64,000 bases of DNA, taken from the NCBI GenBank assembly GCA_013399875.1, contig VXAZ01003252.1, positions 125,159 through 189,158 of the forward strand. Direction: 5' to 3'. How positions within the stretch are numbered: position 1 is the first letter of the stretch; every line of letters starts with the position of its first letter. Of this stretch, positions 20,640 to 35,900 are shown one piece after another. The notes below the pieces were generated by a model that saw nothing but the letters and a program-made list of their open reading frames with translations, was not told the DNA's origin and ran no database searches. Both the position numbers and the translations under genes were made by a program. The DNA comes from Gymnorhina tibicen. Taxonomy: Eukaryota; Chordata; Aves; Passeriformes; Artamidae.

Positions 20640-23600
20640 CATCCTTGAAGGGACCTTATAACTTAAAAATTTGCATATCTGATTTGCCTAGTAGTCTCCC
20701 TGATTACTGAAGCTAGAGATTATGTCTACAAAAACATACCATATAGAAACCATAGATTGACATAAATCTTGTTATAGTACAGTTCTCCTGTATCACTGAT
20801 AAATGGTACTCAAGGATCCCAAACCAGGTCAAAACCATGAAGTTGCTTAAAAAATGGAGCAGGTAGACATGGCTATTTTCATTATAGTAGGCTAAGGATT
20901 ATTGAGCTACTTAGGAGAGTGAAGGTTCATAATATTTTCCACTTTTGTGTCCCATTTTACCAACCTTTAAAGAACTGGAAATAAGATCAGTCTAAGTTTC
21001 TTCAGTTAAAATCAACAGGTTACATTTTGTGATGGTGATGGTATCTTCCCATGTCTCTTAAGGGTATATGACCTTTATATAAAGTTTAAAAAATTAAGAA
21101 ATTATTTCCCCATAAACACTTAATAGAGACAAATCTAAATATATACACTATGAGTGATATGGCATATTCTTTAAGCAAGATCCTACAAGCCAGTTTATTT
21201 AGCTTTACATTCAGGTTGCAATACAATAGATACAAATATTCATTAGGTTTTAATGCAATATTTAAATATGCAAAGAGAAAAATAATATTTGAATCATTTT
21301 GATAAAACCAACAGCATACTGTTCTAAAAATTCAGTAACTGGCAACTGATACTGGGGAAAATTATTATATATATATAATATATATTATATATATATTATA
21401 GCCAAAAAAATTAATAATTTTAGCTGGACACTGATACTGAAAAGGGGCATTCGAGTATGAGTAGTGAATACACTGCCTTGTTATCTGTAGCAAAAAAAAC
21501 CCCAATAGAGTGAAATTTTATGAAATACCACAGAGGTTTATGACAAATCAATAGTCACTTAGTGAGGAAACCAAAGTAATATATCTGTTTCATCTTCAAG
21601 CCTCTAAATTTCATTTAGATTTTGTGGAATTCACTTTTAACCAAAACTTTTTTCCAATTTCTTTTTAGAATACCTAAATCAAAGAGTGGATTATTTTCAT
21701 GGGTTAAGATTTGCCTGGTTTACAATTCTGTCATTATATCTGCTTGGGAACTCAGTATTTGCAATCTACAAAGGAGGAAAGACTTGAAGCTCCTGTCTTT
21801 TGTTACTTCCTTAATAATTCTCAGCTTCATAATGTTTTCCTGTTAAAAGATATTTTTAGAAAGTCTTTGTTTGTAAATAAAATGCAAACTTCCAGTGTAT
21901 TTAAAATGTAATTTTCAGCAAGTGTCTCCTACTCACCAGAGCCTTTGTAACAGTCTGTATATGTATAATAAACTTCTATTCTATCTTACCCTTATTTCTG
22001 CATGGATTCTTTTTTCTTTTCCTTCCTAATTTAATTCTTAAAAAAGTAATAGTGGAATTTACTCCCCTTATGTCTTCTCTGCAGAGGCTCATCTGCCCAA
22101 TTAGTGAAGTCTGTGAAATTTTAGAATTTATTTTGTGAATATGAGCCTATGTTCTTCCGAGTCAGGCCTATCCGCTCACAGCCTGAAATTTCAAAAACCA
22201 TAAATATTGTACTATTGCTTGGTAGGTTTATAGCCACACTATTCCTGAGACATGGAGTAAGAGAATAAATCTAGCACTTGAATATACCTCTCCTCATATA
22301 AATTTGGCACAAGTATCAGACAATAAAATGACAACATATATCTTAGTTTTAGTACAGTGTTGCACCTTTGCATTCATCTGCTGTTTCAACTACTTTACAA
22401 AGTTTAATACATAATTCCAGCAGGTTCAGTTTATTTACCTAAAAACTACATATCTCATCCAAATTGTTTGTCTCTGTCTAGTCAGTAGACAAACAGAAGT
22501 TGTTCCATTAGAGAACAAGATTCACAGTACTTATCTGTGTCAGAGAAAAGCCACATAGCACAAAAATATTTTATTGCTATGAAAGTTACATTATGTTAGA
22601 TATGCACTTTCTAACGAGCAATAAAGTGGTTCATTCAGTCACGTTAATGTAAGTGTTTAATGTCATTTGTGATATCTTAAGGTGCACAAGACATTTACAT
22701 ACGACTGGCAGACGCTGTGGTCTCAATGGAGATAGTGGTCTGGTGGCAGCTGGAAATCAAATAAAATATCCTATAGGATCCTAGATGGCACTACGTGTAT
22801 TCAGTCAAGTGATTTGAGCCAAACATGATAAATAAGACAGCAAGAAAGCACGAATAATAGGATAGCAAGAAAGGTGGACGTAACAGATGGAAAATTTTAA
22901 AAATAGAAATGAGATTATGCTACTTGTTATACAGCCATGCATTTAGAAAGGACCTTTCTTAACATTTCAATAAAGCTTTTTCTAATTCAATCCTCTGTTT
23001 ACTTCATCAATTGCATTGTAATTATTTGATAGCTTCTAAATTAATGCTGGGGTGATAAATAAGAGTTCATTAAAATGCAGACAAGAAGAAAACCACCAAA
23101 GCCAGGAATCAAAAAGGTTCTTTTAGGTTGTCTAATTTATCTCTTTGCTAATGAAAAACTGTGTCGATTTTTTTTGAATGCTCACATGTACACCTACAAG
23201 GACACATGTTCATGTATAGTCACAGATACTTGTGCATTTTGTATTTAATATTAAGGTAGTACTTTCTCACATTTAGTTTTGAATGCTCAAAGCAGGGGAT
23301 TTTCAAGAGATTTTTCTCCTTTGTCTCAGAAATTGTTTTCTGACAGACTTAATATTTACCTTCATCTTTCTTTAAAAATTTTTAATCATTATTCCTAGAA
23401 CATTTACAAACATGTAATTTTTCATTAGTGTTAGCAACTTTTGAGTACTTGTCATGATTAAAAATATCTTTCCATGATTCAGTCTTTCCATAGTAATGCA
23501 CAGAGTGTTGCACTACAATAATACACTTACTACAGCCTGCCAAAGATGACTTTCACTACTCCTACAAAATGAGTGAAGGCTCTGTGCAGACCCAGTAGTG

Positions 23601-25360
23601 CAGAATCTCAGCTTCACCTTGACCCAATCTGGGTTTATTTGGTTTAAGTCCTGCACTGGGGCCTGGTGAGTGCTGCTTGCCCAGATTTTCCTTGAGCTCT
23701 GGGGATGTGACAGAGAGTGCCAGCAGGAGGCCACTGTCAACCTGCATCTGGCAGCCCAGGAGAAGGAGACACTGTGATAAGAAAAACAGACCCAAGGCTA
23801 AGTAAGAAGAAATCACTTCCCCAGAATATCACATTCCCAAAATGAAGACTTTTGGACATAATTCATCATTAAAATCCCCTCCTTTCTTCTTAAAGAGGTG
23901 TTGACTTTGGGACTCAAAAACATAGTAGCAGTATAAGCATTAAAGGGAACAAAAGGGGTACATGGTAGCAGGTTTAAAAGTTGTTTCCTTTTTACTTATT
24001 TTAACATTAATATAAATGAGACTTCTCTTTTTACTTAGAGAACTTTGACAATTCAACTGTCAAAACACTAACTGGTTAAATTCTTGACTTCAAATATTTG
24101 GTGTCTTTCCTTTTATCTGTAGAAGTAGTCTGTGTATCATGTTGCAAAATTTGTACACTTGCTTTTTTCATTTTCGTATTCCTTAAGAACTATTCTTCTG
24201 TCTGGCATCAGTATTATTTCTGCAAATGCATAACTGCAAAATATTCTTTCTGACTGCATTTCTTCCATGTTTTGTTTGTCCTTCAGATTGCTAGCTTTTC
24301 TTGGCAGCAGTTAGGATTTACAGAGCCAGTAAGACATATCCATAAACAGTAGGAAAAGTATTTTGTCTATCATTAAAAGTAAAAATCATTTGATCTCTGA
24401 AAAATTATGTTAGAAAGAAGATATTACTTAAATTGATGTACAACTTCAAAAACACACAATGAAGGTGTTTTGTCTTTGTTTCGGTGTTTTGAGGTTTGTG
24501 GTTTTTTGTGTATTTTCTCTGTTTATTCAAAAATATTACAGGAATAATTATAATTTTAAAAATTGCACAGGGTATAAAAAGGCTCTACAACAATAATGAT
24601 GGTACAGATAATAAACTTCTATGTAATTACGGCCCTATTCCTGTAATCGCTCTTACAAAATCCTTGCCATGGCATGCCATGATGGCTGAGTTTGTACTGA
24701 GTAGCATATTTATTTTGCCCATCTCCATGAAAAAAATGAAAAGAAATATAATTTTTGAGCATTTTTAATAATTATCAATGTCACAACATTGTGATATCTT
24801 CTTTAGGTTAAAACACTTCCATTTAAATTATTTTCAGTAACAAAAGAAAGCACAGAAGACAAAACAATCCATTTTTATACACATGATACATTAATACGGA
24901 AAGTACTGTTTACAAGAATTTTTCAAACTGAAAATTTCTTCTTTTTTTTTGCCAGATTAGAAAAGTGACAGGACTTGCTTTAGAGTACTTTCGGTGTTGA
25001 AATTGCAAGACTTCTCAAATGGAAGCAGTAAAATAGCTCTTCTGAAAGACAAATAAACTGAGCTACAAATGAAATATCACTTTCTTGGGGAAAAAAGTAT
25101 CTAAAAATCTAAAATACAGCTTTACTTTTTTTAGCCCCAAAGTAAAATTTACAGAAAAATAAATTGAAAACTAATCCAAATTCCAGTAACAGCTAAATAA
25201 GGACCACAAAGCACATAATTATTTTCTTGAAAGAAAATGTACCAAAATGTCATTGGAAATACACTTCTGCCTGTTTTGTCATTGAATGTTTCTTTCTGAA
25301 AAACTGTCAACCCTGAAAACCAGAACTTAGCTTTTGCCTCTCATGCTTTTATTTCTTCAA
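20640..25360. other. AT-rich intergenic sequence
   Basis: Nothing coding was recognised. An alternating TA tract lies at about 21365-21402. A G+C-richer patch at about 23540-23830 carries overlapping minus frames of 75 and 84 codons with no recognised domain. The rest is low-complexity AT-rich DNA. Confidence 0.55.
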
Positions 25361-25763
25361 CAGGCTTAGAGAGCTGGAGTTGTTAAGCGCAAAGAAGAGA
25401 AAGCTTCAGGGAGACCTTATAGCAGCCTTCCACTACCTAAAAGGGACTTACGAGAAAGCTGAAAAGAAACATTTTACAAGGCTATTCTAGGACAAAAGGA
25501 GACAGCTTTAAACTGAAAGACAGTATGTTTATATTAGATAATAAGAAGAAATTCTTTTCTGTGATGGTGGTGAGGCACTGGAACAGGTTTCTCAGAGAAG
25601 TTCTGGATGCCCCATCTCTGGGAGTGTTCAAGGCCAAGCTGGATGGATGTCTGAATCACCTTATCTAGTGGAAAGTGTCCCTGACTGTGGCAGTGGGATT
25701 GAGGTGAGATGAGATTTAAGATCTCTTTCAACACAAACTGTTCTGTTATTCTATGACTCTGTG
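25361..25763 (+). mobile_element. CR1 LINE, 3' end (about 400 bp)
   Basis: It starts 'gcttagagagctggagttgt', continues 'cagggagaccttatagcagc' and 'actggaacaggtttctcaga', and ends with 'ttattctatgactctgtgag', the CR1 tail. It is diverged and contains frame breaks. It is the only recognised retroelement in a roughly 17-kb stretch. Confidence 0.92.
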
Positions 25764-28700
25764 AGAGATATGTTAAAAGAAAAAGGAGCAGAAATCAGAA
25801 ATAAAGTAGGTGGATACTGGGAAGAAGTAATTACATTTTGCTTTATCCTGAAATACCGGGAATATAAAACCTCAAGAAGCTCTAGGCAGGCACATGACCT
25901 TTGATTTTTCCATATTAATTTGAAAATAATTACATTTTCATCAAGGCTTGTAAAGAAAGAATACAAGAACAAAGCAGGGCGCTAAGGTATAAAAAACCCC
26001 CAGGATCTCTTTTGGGTTATACTAAGGTCCACCCACCCTAGCACAGTTCTGCAGCAATAGTAACCAGGAGGAGGAGAGGTAAAGGATACAATATTTGTAT
26101 TGTAAAAGACAGCAATTACCTCTGTCACCTCTCCACAATACTCTTAATGGTTTTGTTGTTATTTGTCTCATTTCCTTTCACTTATTCTTTTTTTCTAGAC
26201 CAAACAGTCACAGCTTATTTAGCCATTCCTTAATTTAAATCCATTATATGCCTCTAAATTTTTAACAAAATTTTTGCATTTCAACTTACTGTACAACATA
26301 TTTAAAGGTGGGAAAACTGTTTTTCTACAGCAGAATAACAATGTTCTGGTTTTGTTTGTTTTGTTCTCTAACTGATTTACTTGTTTCTGTTACTACCTCA
26401 ATATTTGCTTTGCTTTTTTGATTGCTGATAAACAGTGACTTGACATCTTCCTGAATTATCTACCATTGTTCAAGTTCTTATTTCTGTGTAATAAAGGTAA
26501 GCACAAAGCTCCTCCTTTTACACATGAAGTTAGGAGTTACTTATTTTGTATTCATATTGTTGCGCCATAGTTACTTGGTTAATCTTTCACAAATAGCTAG
26601 TATTTCTGAACCAACTATTCAGAACAGTGGATTTTACATCAGTCATTAAAATTGCAAATTTCTCAGTAATTTAACAATATAAGAATTTTACCTGGATGTT
26701 TGAAACTACCAAATATTAAAATAAGTTAAGTATTCACACTGAAATGTTGGTGGGCAAAGGAGAATTCTACCAGCACAGTTCAGTCTGATTTGATAGGCAG
26801 GTAGGGATAGCTGAGATGCCCTGGGGTATCCCTCCTGGCTCTGAGTTCCTAGTCCAGAAGGGCACACATTTCTTTTCAACCTTGTGTCATCAGGATGAGT
26901 TAGAGACTGAGGGACAGAGCAAATGACAATAGGTATTTTTTAGGCAGCTGAATCATACTTAAGATCAAATATGTCATCTCAACAAGAAATGGTGGGTTTT
27001 ACTGTCTTGTAATATATCACTCAAAATGAGAGTCAGCTTTTTATGTGAACATATAAAGTCAATCCAGCAGAGTACATGGCCCAGCTTTTTTCCCAGCATT
27101 TGAATGCTTATCAGAACACAGTTTTCAAGCTGGATTCTGTCTTATTGCCATTGAAACTATTATAACACTGATCTATTATAATTAAAGTTATAATTGACTT
27201 TAATTTCTGATTGTCTGAATGTGCCTCAGTAGTCCAACTAAGTTGTCATTCCACTAATCATTAAACGTATATTTTTATGACCTAAGCAATAAATGAGTGG
27301 TGCCTGCCACATACCTTTGTTCTCTCATCCTCCGCACTATGTGTCAGAAGGTTACTCAGGGCCAAAGATACCCTGGACTTCAAAATGTCTTTTGTAAAGA
27401 AGTATTTCAGAAATAAATAATAGAAATTGAGAAATAAATAACTATTTAGAAATAAACAGTATTTTAGAAGTAAACACAGTAACATTATACAGCTGTTTTC
27501 AAGTGTTATTCTGCCTGCAGCTTTGAGTGTAGAGGACAAGCTGGAGCAGGGCTATGAGGAAAGGGATTGGGGCTGGAGCAGCAGTGCTTGTCAAACCCTT
27601 GAGGAAGGCAACAATAGATCAGAAGAGAACGTTTAAACCTGAAAGTTGAAACCAGTGTATTTGTTGTGAAACCACAAATGACTCCTTAACAAATATTGTG
27701 AAGAAAGAAAGCCTGGCCTAAAAAAGCATTGCAAACAAAAATAATAAAAAATAGGAAACTGCCAAGGGAATGTGTAAAATAGTCATCTTTTTTTAATGAT
27801 GTATGATAAAAATTTTCTGCAACCCTTATACAAGACCACTATTTCATAAATTTTTAGGAAATAAAAAAATAAAATAGATAATTCCTACCAATATAGTGAA
27901 CATCTATTATCATTTAATATTATAAATATACATAATATGCATGTCTTTGAAATCATTATACTACAACATGATGTTTCTGATTTAGAAATAAGTCAAAAGT
28001 CCACTTAGGAATAAAAATGTCCTCATAGAGTACAAATGGAGTACCTGTTTATCCTAAGAACCACATTCAGGCAATCAAGATGAAATATAAGATAGAATAT
28101 AACTATTCATATAGATTTCTAATATTTTAAAAACTTTGATTCAAAAATACATGAAGATGTTACATAAAGGGCATACCCAATTCTAAGCATATGAAATTCA
28201 GACTTGCTGCGATACAAATGTTGCCTACCATGAAACCACGTGACTGGTCTAGCAATTTGTGCCAAATTGTGATGGGGTCAATATCTCATATATTGAATTT
28301 TAGCAAGTAGCCAGATAAAACAATATGTGACTTCACAGCAGCAGTAGCATGTTAGTAGAATTGCATTTCCTACTTCCACTTAACAAAGGGACACAAAATG
28401 AAACATTGTAAATGCTGTGTGAAGTAAAGGGGAAGTGGGAAATCATGTTTCTTCAAAGAATACAAAGTGAATGCACACAGACAGCAGAAATAGAAACTCT
28501 GCTTTATGTATTATGGCCATTTTTACAGACAAGACATTCCTACTGGGGGGAGGTGAGAGGGCATGCTGGAATATAATTTCCATAATTTTCTTTTCCTACT
28601 CTAGGCAGTAGTGTTAAAATTAATATATCAGCTACTTTCATGAACATGTGCTATAGTAAAACAGAGAAAACCAAAGATACTAATTTAATAAGCACAATTT

Positions 28701-28994
28701 TTATGTAATCAGAGAGATCTTTACCTTCTAGACGTTGTTTACTAAAAGAGCTAAACAAGGTATTGGATCCAGGTAGCTCTGATACAAGATAAAAAATATT
28801 CATTGATATAGTAATAAATGGGGTTGCATAAAAAGTGTTACTGGTAGTAAAATCTTAAAGCTTCTTAGATGTAATAGGATATAGCATCATAAATGTTTTG
28901 TTAGCAAGCCAAATATTAGTAAAATCAGTAACTTTTAATGATTAGTTTATAAAAAACATGGTTTGTTTTGTCAATTTTGGTAATTCTTCCCTAC

Positions 28995-29009
28995 AAAAAA
29001 AAAAAAAAA
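28995..29009. repeat. A(15) homopolymer
   Basis: Fifteen consecutive A residues. No retroposed sequence was recognised immediately upstream, so it is not proof of a processed insertion. Confidence 0.95.
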
Positions 29010-31980
29010 GGCCAACCTAACCATTATCCTGGGTAGCTGGGGAGGATCTCAATTAAAAATACTGAAGCAAACACAATGTTTTAGTATACTTATTTCAAGG
29101 CCAAATAAATGTCCATTTAAAAAAAATAAATATCAAGAAATGTAACAAAATAAAGAAATCAGACAGCTGAACTATTCAGGCAGCTTCCTTTAACAGATGG
29201 ACCTTGAGCTGTGTCCAGTTTCTTGTTTGTGGTTTCCTAGCTACATGATAAGAAATAAAAAAAATCCAACTTGAGGAAATAGTTCCAACAATTCAAAATC
29301 TGGCAAAACTTTGTGAATATCCACACTGTCTAAGTTTCCCATGGCTTTTTAATGAGAAGTGTTAGAGGAAGATCTAATCATTAATGGCCTTCAGAAAGTG
29401 GGCAATCGATTATTGCTGCAGTTAAAAGTAAGCCCAGTATGCTTTTTTCCCCATCTTCCCCTCATACCAGAAATTGGTCTTTATATCAAGAAACCACAAA
29501 TAGATGAGAGATACTTTTGGCATCTTTTATTGTTAAAACTGGCCTATATATCTGATAGATGGACAGTTTTAAAAACTGACATTAGAAAGTTCACTTTCTC
29601 TTCCCTCGTCTCCTTCTTTATTCTTATAAAAACCAAAATATTCATCTTTGGGAGCTGTAATTGTCTTCAATGTCTGTAACTGATTCACTCAGAGCAAACA
29701 AGGAGTCCCCTGAGTGTGGTTCTTGCGTCTGTCTGCTTCAGGTAACCCTGTGGGCAAATGTCATCTTCTACTTTCTTTTTGCTTCTCTTCTTCCTTTTGA
29801 AATTGTTGGTTACATGTAATGACTGTATCTCCCCAGGGCAGGAGCACATTCAGAACAATTTCCCCATGGAGCTATTCTCCCACATTTGATTTTTGTATAT
29901 TGAAATCGTGATGTTATTCAGAAGCTTTAGATGTTTTCTATGTCCTGGTGCATTCAGTAAAATAACCAAAACACTACATTCAAAACTGATAGGAAAAATT
30001 TGAACAGTTTTTCTTCATTAAGCACAATTTCATTTAAAACAAATCTCTGACAAGCACCTGCTGAACAATGTTGGTTTTCTTACTTAATTTCAGTCATCAT
30101 AAAATCTAAATAAATAATATTTCTTTGTTTTTACCTCTAACTTCTTTTGACTTAAATGCTTTGTAATATTTAGAACAACAATTTATTAGGTTTAATGACT
30201 GTATATTTTAAATGCAGTTTTCTGCTATAAATATCTGTTGATCACATTGATGATAAACATTTTGACGTTATTTAATCAAAACTCCTCTTAAAAAAGAAAT
30301 CATGTTTCCTCTGAAATCTCTCATTTTTATTTAGAATTAGTCTAATTGCCTGGTGATATCACACCAAGATGGAAACATTTCTGGTCCAGTTTCATCTATG
30401 TAAATGTAAGTGTATGACTGAAGCAAAAAGGTATCTTTACAAGCCTTAAAATTTCCTGGAACTGTGATCCAATCCATGTGTTCAGAAGCAGAATTGGGAG
30501 TTCTTGAAAAATATTTGTTGTATTTCAATCTTGACATATTTCTTTATATTCTTACCACTACCAGGTATATTTATATGGCCAAAGATTTAGTCATCAACGA
30601 CAAAAGATGTAAGAAATAGGTATGTTCTTCTCATTGGCATTCACTTGATGTAAAAGGAAATGGATTTGTCACTATCCTCAAGATGTGCCAAAGCTTTTTG
30701 GCATCAAAGCAACACACGCTGCTTTTATCAACATTGCCATATCTAAGTAAGTTTTCTGCTAGGAAAATAGTCACAGATACATGAAGAAAGTAAGAGAGGG
30801 AAGAAGAGGAAAGGACAGAGAAAAAAAAGGAAAATGCTGTAGAGTGCTGCAGACTAAGTTACAAAGTTTTCTATTTCCTGTATTTTGTAGTATGACTATT
30901 GGTAGACAGTTGAATACCCTGTATTTGTAAAATTTGTTCAAGGAATATTAAGCACAGAAGAACAACATGAATCAGTGATCATTCTCTGCAGAGTCCCACT
31001 GAAAACCCTTTACCTGCACAGCTGAAACAGTCTACTGCAGCACAGGGAAGATATGTGTAGCATAATACATTGAATGGCAGAATGCTTGGCATGAACCAGC
31101 AAAGCAGTCTCTCTCTCAGAAAGTATCTTTCATCTTTAACCTTTCCCTGATACGTAGTATAATATCACTGCATATATCAAATATATGTCAGGAATGTGTT
31201 ATATATTTCTGTTTTGTGCAACTGACCTAAAAGAAACTAAACGTATGTATATGTATTTCTAAGTTATCTTAATAGATTTATTCTTCTCCGATGCAGCATA
31301 ATAGCCATTTCTATAGGTATCATCAATTTTTAAAATGTATTTTAGACTTATTAGTTCATCAGACATAAGCTGCTACAATTGAATTATATTCTTACAATAG
31401 AAAAATATTTGTTGCTGTTTTTGTAACTCTTTAATTATTGAAGTAAATATTTATTTACTTATAATATTTAAAATTATCAAAATCCTTTACCACATCTAAT
31501 CAAAGTTCTAATTTGAAGGCCTGTATTTTCATCCTGTGCTGATTGAGCCTTCTGGATGAACTACACTATTGAGAATATACATCATCTTCTGCCTTGCTGT
31601 GGGAATGTGTTAAACCTAAAATGCATTATAGTGATGCTTCCAAGTAGCAAATTGTCCAGGCCACAGGAGCTAGTTGCTAAAAATCATCTTGAAATTTCAG
31701 CTTTCCTGAAAGACAGCAAGCACATGTTTAGATATTTTGGTTTTGGGACAAACTGCTATAATTTTTAAATATAAGCAGATTTTTATCTGATATTTACTTT
31801 TGAAAATAGAAGTATTCATAACTTGTGACTTTCCTACATTTAACTTCATATTTACTTTCTATCATAAAATATTTCCTAGAGAAAATTTCAGGCCTGACTT
31901 AGTTATTAGACAAGAATTTTACTATTATTAAAGTTATCGTCTTCCATGTTAGGGAGCTGGTTGGACTAAATTGACAGAAA

Positions 31981-32020
31981 TTTCTTCTTTCTTCTTTCTC
32001 TTTCTTTCTTTCTTTCTTTC
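31981..32020. repeat. (TTTC)n microsatellite
   Basis: An imperfect pyrimidine tract ending in a run of TTTC units. It is likely length-variable. Confidence 0.95.
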
Positions 32021-32950
32021 TGCTTGCAGCTATTCATTGTAGATTGTATCTGGTTGAATACTTTGTCATAATCATCATCAGTAACTTGCCCTGTCCCTGT
32101 CTTTTATCTACAATAAGAAAATTATAATTGGCATAAGTGATAAATATTTGGGTCAAAAAGAGGAACTTGTGGCATGATAAAACTGTAAAGCATGTCTTAA
32201 TTTCATCCCTGACTGTCCACAATTTTCAAAATTCCCCTGAAGTCATAACAGGAAGGAAATCTTTGTAGAGTGCAGTGGAATAAGTACTGATTTGCCACAA
32301 TTTCTGGGAGGGGGGAATGTATCTATACACCTGAGACTCAGGGGTATGGTTAGGTTTTGCTTGTATCATGCTATATTTTTGTAACAGGAAGTTGCAGAAG
32401 ACTGTAGGAGATAATTATTTTTAAAGCTTTGAAATTCTTTCCAAGTGTTCAAAACCTTGATTTAGTACTGCCATTGATGTTTACATTAAAAAATTGTCAT
32501 TCTAATGAATAATCCTGCTCTTTTAATAGCCCAAATCCACTGCCAGACAAAGGTTTCATTGTTAGAAATGTTGATTGTGTCACAATTGATTTTAGATTAC
32601 AAACCTACACTGAATACCAATGTCTGTAAAGCCTTATTTCAAAGGTAATAAAAAAATCTTCATATTATTTGTTCTGAGAAATTACATTTATTAAAACTAA
32701 TATTCTGTAGTTAGAAGCAGACATCTAAGCAAAGGAAAATTTATTTGGGACAAAATAAAAATCCTTTGAAGAGTTACTAATTTAGTCTTCAGGACTTAGA
32801 GGTGTTGAAAGCAAAGGGATTAATGCCCTTAAGTTCCCATTGATTTCAGTCTCAGACTCAATATCTAAGTTTTTTTTGTTCCACATTTGCAGTGTAGAAG
32901 CAAGGTCCTCTGTCACTGAAATGAATTAATTTCTTAATTATCTATGATTT

Positions 32951-32990
<40 letters not shown>
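32951..32990. repeat. (GTA)n trinucleotide microsatellite, about 13 units
   Basis: About 40 bp of uninterrupted GTA/TAG repeat followed by a degenerate TGGTG. On the minus strand it gives a threonine run at the end of a frame (32938-33240), which is an artefact of the repeat and not a gene. Confidence 0.98.
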
Positions 32991-32995
<5 letters not shown>

Positions 32996-35900
32996 TTTGT
33001 ACACAGGAGCTTAATTCTTTTCCTTACTGCCGTATAAATATTCAGCAGAAATAAGGTATGAGCCTTGTGGGTTTTTTTCAGTTTACAGCAATAAAAAACT
33101 AGTAGAAGCAGATAAAGGAGTACAAAGACACAGTAACTTGTGACAGACTCTAGTATCACTACATCTGTAGCCAAATAGTTCCTAACTTTTTGGGTTTTGG
33201 GTGGTCTGCCTAAATTCACGAAAAAGTTTTGAAGAAACATTTTAAGGAAAAGAAGGTGATATTAGAGTATTATTTTTATTGGAAGATTTTAGCCTCTTAA
33301 GAATGTAAAGCAATGTGGGAGACAGAAGAGAACAATTTCTATTAACCAAATATAGAATATGGTAGCATTTGCTGATCAGATTTAGTAGCTAACCTACTCA
33401 GACCAAATAAAGATGATGGGTAGAATGTGAATAGACAACATATTTGAAATAAAGTTGTCATGTTTGATACAAGGGGCAAAAGGGAGTAGGTGAATGCTAA
33501 AAACTGACTGAGGCAAAGCACAAAACTCAGGAAACCGAGTGTTTTGAATGGATTTGAGGAGTAAGGATTACCTAACAAGCTGAGTATTTTAGCTAGGGAA
33601 AACCAGAAAAGGGTCATGAAAATTTATTTGTGGGAGATGGGCACATAGATTTAATTAACTCATACTGATTCAAATAAAATCATAAAATGGAGACATTTTA
33701 GACACCCTCCATTTATACATTTATCTCTGAGCTAATCATGCTATGACCACTTCACAGCCAATGGAGAGAGATAGTTTCAGGTGTGATGTGTATTGGCATT
33801 TAGTTTAAGACAGGATTAATCTTTTTGAAGAAGTGACTGCTTTTTTGAATATGAAGAATGAAGTTTAAGCGACAAATTATACTGTAAAGCTTTATATTAT
33901 AGGGTCAAAAGCAAGTAAACCTCATTTGACAAGGTAAATTTTGTTGGAAAACAATTATTTTCAAATGAGTAATTAACATTTACATTTGGTAATGATATTT
34001 TTTCAACAAAATTTACTGAAGGACTCTAGATATTTTCAACAGAATCTCTTGCTTAATTTCGAGAATTATGCAAATATAATCCTTCATTTTAAATAAAAAC
34101 AAATTAAAAATCTAAGATCTTTCTTAATAGGATCTCATTGAAAAGAATTTGGTATTCATTTTCTACATTATATTTTGGAAAAAAAGGGATTCTTTTAGAT
34201 GTACAATGCTAATAACCATCACACCCTTATTGGACTTATATTTTATTTTGGAAGATAATTTTAAAAAATCTTAATATTTATTCCGTATTTTTCAAATAGT
34301 ATTTGGCTTTTATGGTATAAAGAAAACACATTTCATTAAACAATGGAAATGTACTTGTTGTCTCCAAAACTAAATGAGTATAATACCCATACATATATTT
34401 TGATTCTGCAAAACTATATGGTAGATTTAAGTTTTAAACGGAAAAACATGATTTAAGCATGCTGAAATATGGAAATAAAACTCTAGGAGGGCTCCAAAAC
34501 ATGAAATCTCCTTCCCTCTGAAAACCACAATGGTAAACTTAGAAGCTTTTTTGCCCTTTTGTACCCATTGTTTTACAATGCTGTTAGGTGAAGAACAGAA
34601 CCTCCTCTAATTATCAGCATAAAGACATGCAAAGTTTGTTAATATCCACTCATTTTTTCCAGCAGCATTATATTTTCATTCAAAGAGCTTTTAACTCTCC
34701 TTTTGTTCATTAGAAGTTCGTCTGATACTAGCGAATTCAGCTCCTTTATTTGTTAGAGGCTCTTCACCAAAGCAGAGCATTATCTAGCTGCAAGTCAAAT
34801 ACTGCCACTATATAGCTCTGAATTGGTAAGATCTAGGAGAAATTTTTAGACTTTTTTGAATTATGAACATAGTTGTCTATAAACAAGATACAAATTTTGC
34901 AGCAATAGTAAAAGCTTTAATAAAAGTAATATTTTTATAACTGAGTGCATATGCAATAAAAATACAAATTTTGCAATGAACAACTTAGCAGCAGCACGAG
35001 GAATAGAGACCAATCTTTAATAAGCAATCTGAATAAAAAATAGCAATAAATAATGGAAAGTGAGTTTTCATAATGTTGTGCTTCCTCATACACTGACTAG
35101 GTAGTGACTAATCTATGTAAAGTATATACATAGCAATATGGTTATTACTGTAGTAAATAAAATGCCCCAAGGAGGCAGCAAACTTCCCTAAGAAGTGGTT
35201 CCAGTCTCCATGCTGGGCTTTCTCTTTCCCTCAGCAGAGACTCTCCCCTGACAATGACCTGTCTTTTCCCTTATGGCAGTGGTTTTATTGCAGGGTGTAG
35301 GTCAGCCTTGGTGCTGACTCTGAGTTAAAATAAACCATTGTACTCATTATGTTTGGTTCCACTTGCAGAGCCTGGTACTCACTATTATACATGTGTGATA
35401 ACTCACAGACAATGACAACAGACTTCCCCTACTGTGGTTTGTTGATGTGCTTTGTTAATGAATGATTTGTTAAAGATGCAGCAAGTGTAATTGCAGTAGT
35501 ATATGTTTTAAGATGTTTTTCAGTCTAAGGGAAAATTTACACCCATTAGCTGGTAGTTATAGAATTAGTTTATAGATGTAGTATTTGACATATTTTATAT
35601 GAGTTTGAGCATCGCAGGCTGAATTACATTAGGGATAAATCTGGTCTTTTATTTGAACCATATCACCTCACAGGAACCTCAGCAGCTGTGTAAACTGAAT
35701 TACATGACACAATCTGGGAATTAAGGCAGAGTAATTACGTTCAACACTGGTAGCAGGCATCCCAAAATACAGATTAAGGTTGTCATTTTCCACTTTGTCT
35801 CCAAAAATGTTTACCAGTATCCTCAGCTGTAAGTAATTAAATCTGCTAATCTATGAAGGATGCTTTGAAAGCAATCTAAATTATATAAAAAATCTGGGTT

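Noticed and set aside
28980..29009. A(15) run as the tail of a processed pseudogene or SINE
   Set aside because: No retroposed sequence or target duplication could be recognised next to it.
32938..33240. 100-codon reverse frame ending in a threonine run
   Set aside because: The run is the translated (GTA)n microsatellite and the rest has no recognised domain.
35160..35440. G+C-richer patch ending in AATAAA as an LTR or terminal exon
   Set aside because: No TG...CA ends, target duplication, open frame or splice partner was found.
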